From Candidatus Uhrbacteria bacterium RIFOXYB12_FULL_58_10 (GTDB taxonomy: Bacteria > Patescibacteriota > Patescibacteriia > UBA9934 > GWF2-40-263), in the NCBI GenBank assembly GCA_943348955.1, contig CALQZE010000038.1:1-5435 (forward strand): a stretch of DNA of 5,435 nt. Direction: 5' to 3'. The first letter of the stretch is position 1. Every line of letters begins with the position of its first letter. The translations under genes were made by a program, and so were the position numbers. The notes beneath the pieces were generated by a model. It was not told the origin of the DNA. It did no database searches and saw only the letters and a list, made by a program, of their open reading frames with translations. This document shows positions 5,385-5,435 of this stretch, piece by piece.

Positions 5385-5402
5385 ACAACCTCGTAATGGA
5401 GC

Positions 5403-5431
5403 ATAATACTTTGCTCACCCAGCTGTTTGGA
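5403..5431 (-). promoter_or_regulatory. Candidate promoter for the minus-strand deaminase
   Basis: Read on the minus strand, TATTAT (5408 to 5403) is a good -10 box. The -35 region at 17-base spacing reads TCCAAA (5431 to 5426), a weak match. The predicted start near 5396 leaves a leader of about 12 bases. The window ends four bases further upstream. Confidence 0.4.
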
Positions 5432-5435
5432 TTCA

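Overview
The window looks like a compact bacterial chromosome segment of moderate GC with short intergenic gaps. Gene content and style suggest a Patescibacteria (CPR)-like genome: a GyrB with an acidic insert, seven of eight gene starts without a Shine-Dalgarno sequence (the 5' end of gyrB is outside the window), and a ribosomal-protein operon split away from rplJL-rpoBC. That placement is inference from style, not from a phylogenetic marker comparison.

Layout: (1) 2-301, the 3' end of gyrB, closed by a strong hairpin terminator. (2) 350-2510, a promoter followed by secE, nusG, rplK and rplA (preprotein translocase subunit, transcription elongation factor, ribosomal proteins L11 and L1), closed by a second terminator. 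A candidate internal promoter and a leader hairpin precede rplK. A hairpin resembling the L1-binding site of 23S rRNA sits directly before rplA. (3) 2507-3973, a promoter whose -35 box overlaps the preceding terminator tail, then a thymidylate-kinase-like gene and a dCTP-deaminase/dUTPase family gene 11 bases apart. (4) 4034-4639, an unrecognised 201-residue protein built from two diverged copies of one ~80-residue unit. (5) 4677-5384 on the minus strand, a zinc-dependent deaminase of the cytidine/deoxycytidylate family, convergent with (4) and sharing one bidirectional terminator with it.

Functionally the left half is information processing. In the right half three genes fit thymidylate supply: the minus-strand deaminase could make dUMP from dCMP, the Dcd/Dut-family protein could make dUMP from dUTP, and the kinase would convert dTMP to dTDP. 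The Dcd/Dut-family protein has proline where dCTP deaminases carry their catalytic glutamate, so I predict a dUTPase rather than a deaminase. Thymidylate synthase itself is not in the window. No gap between genes exceeds 300 bases. I see no tRNA, rRNA, CRISPR array, insertion sequence or prophage.
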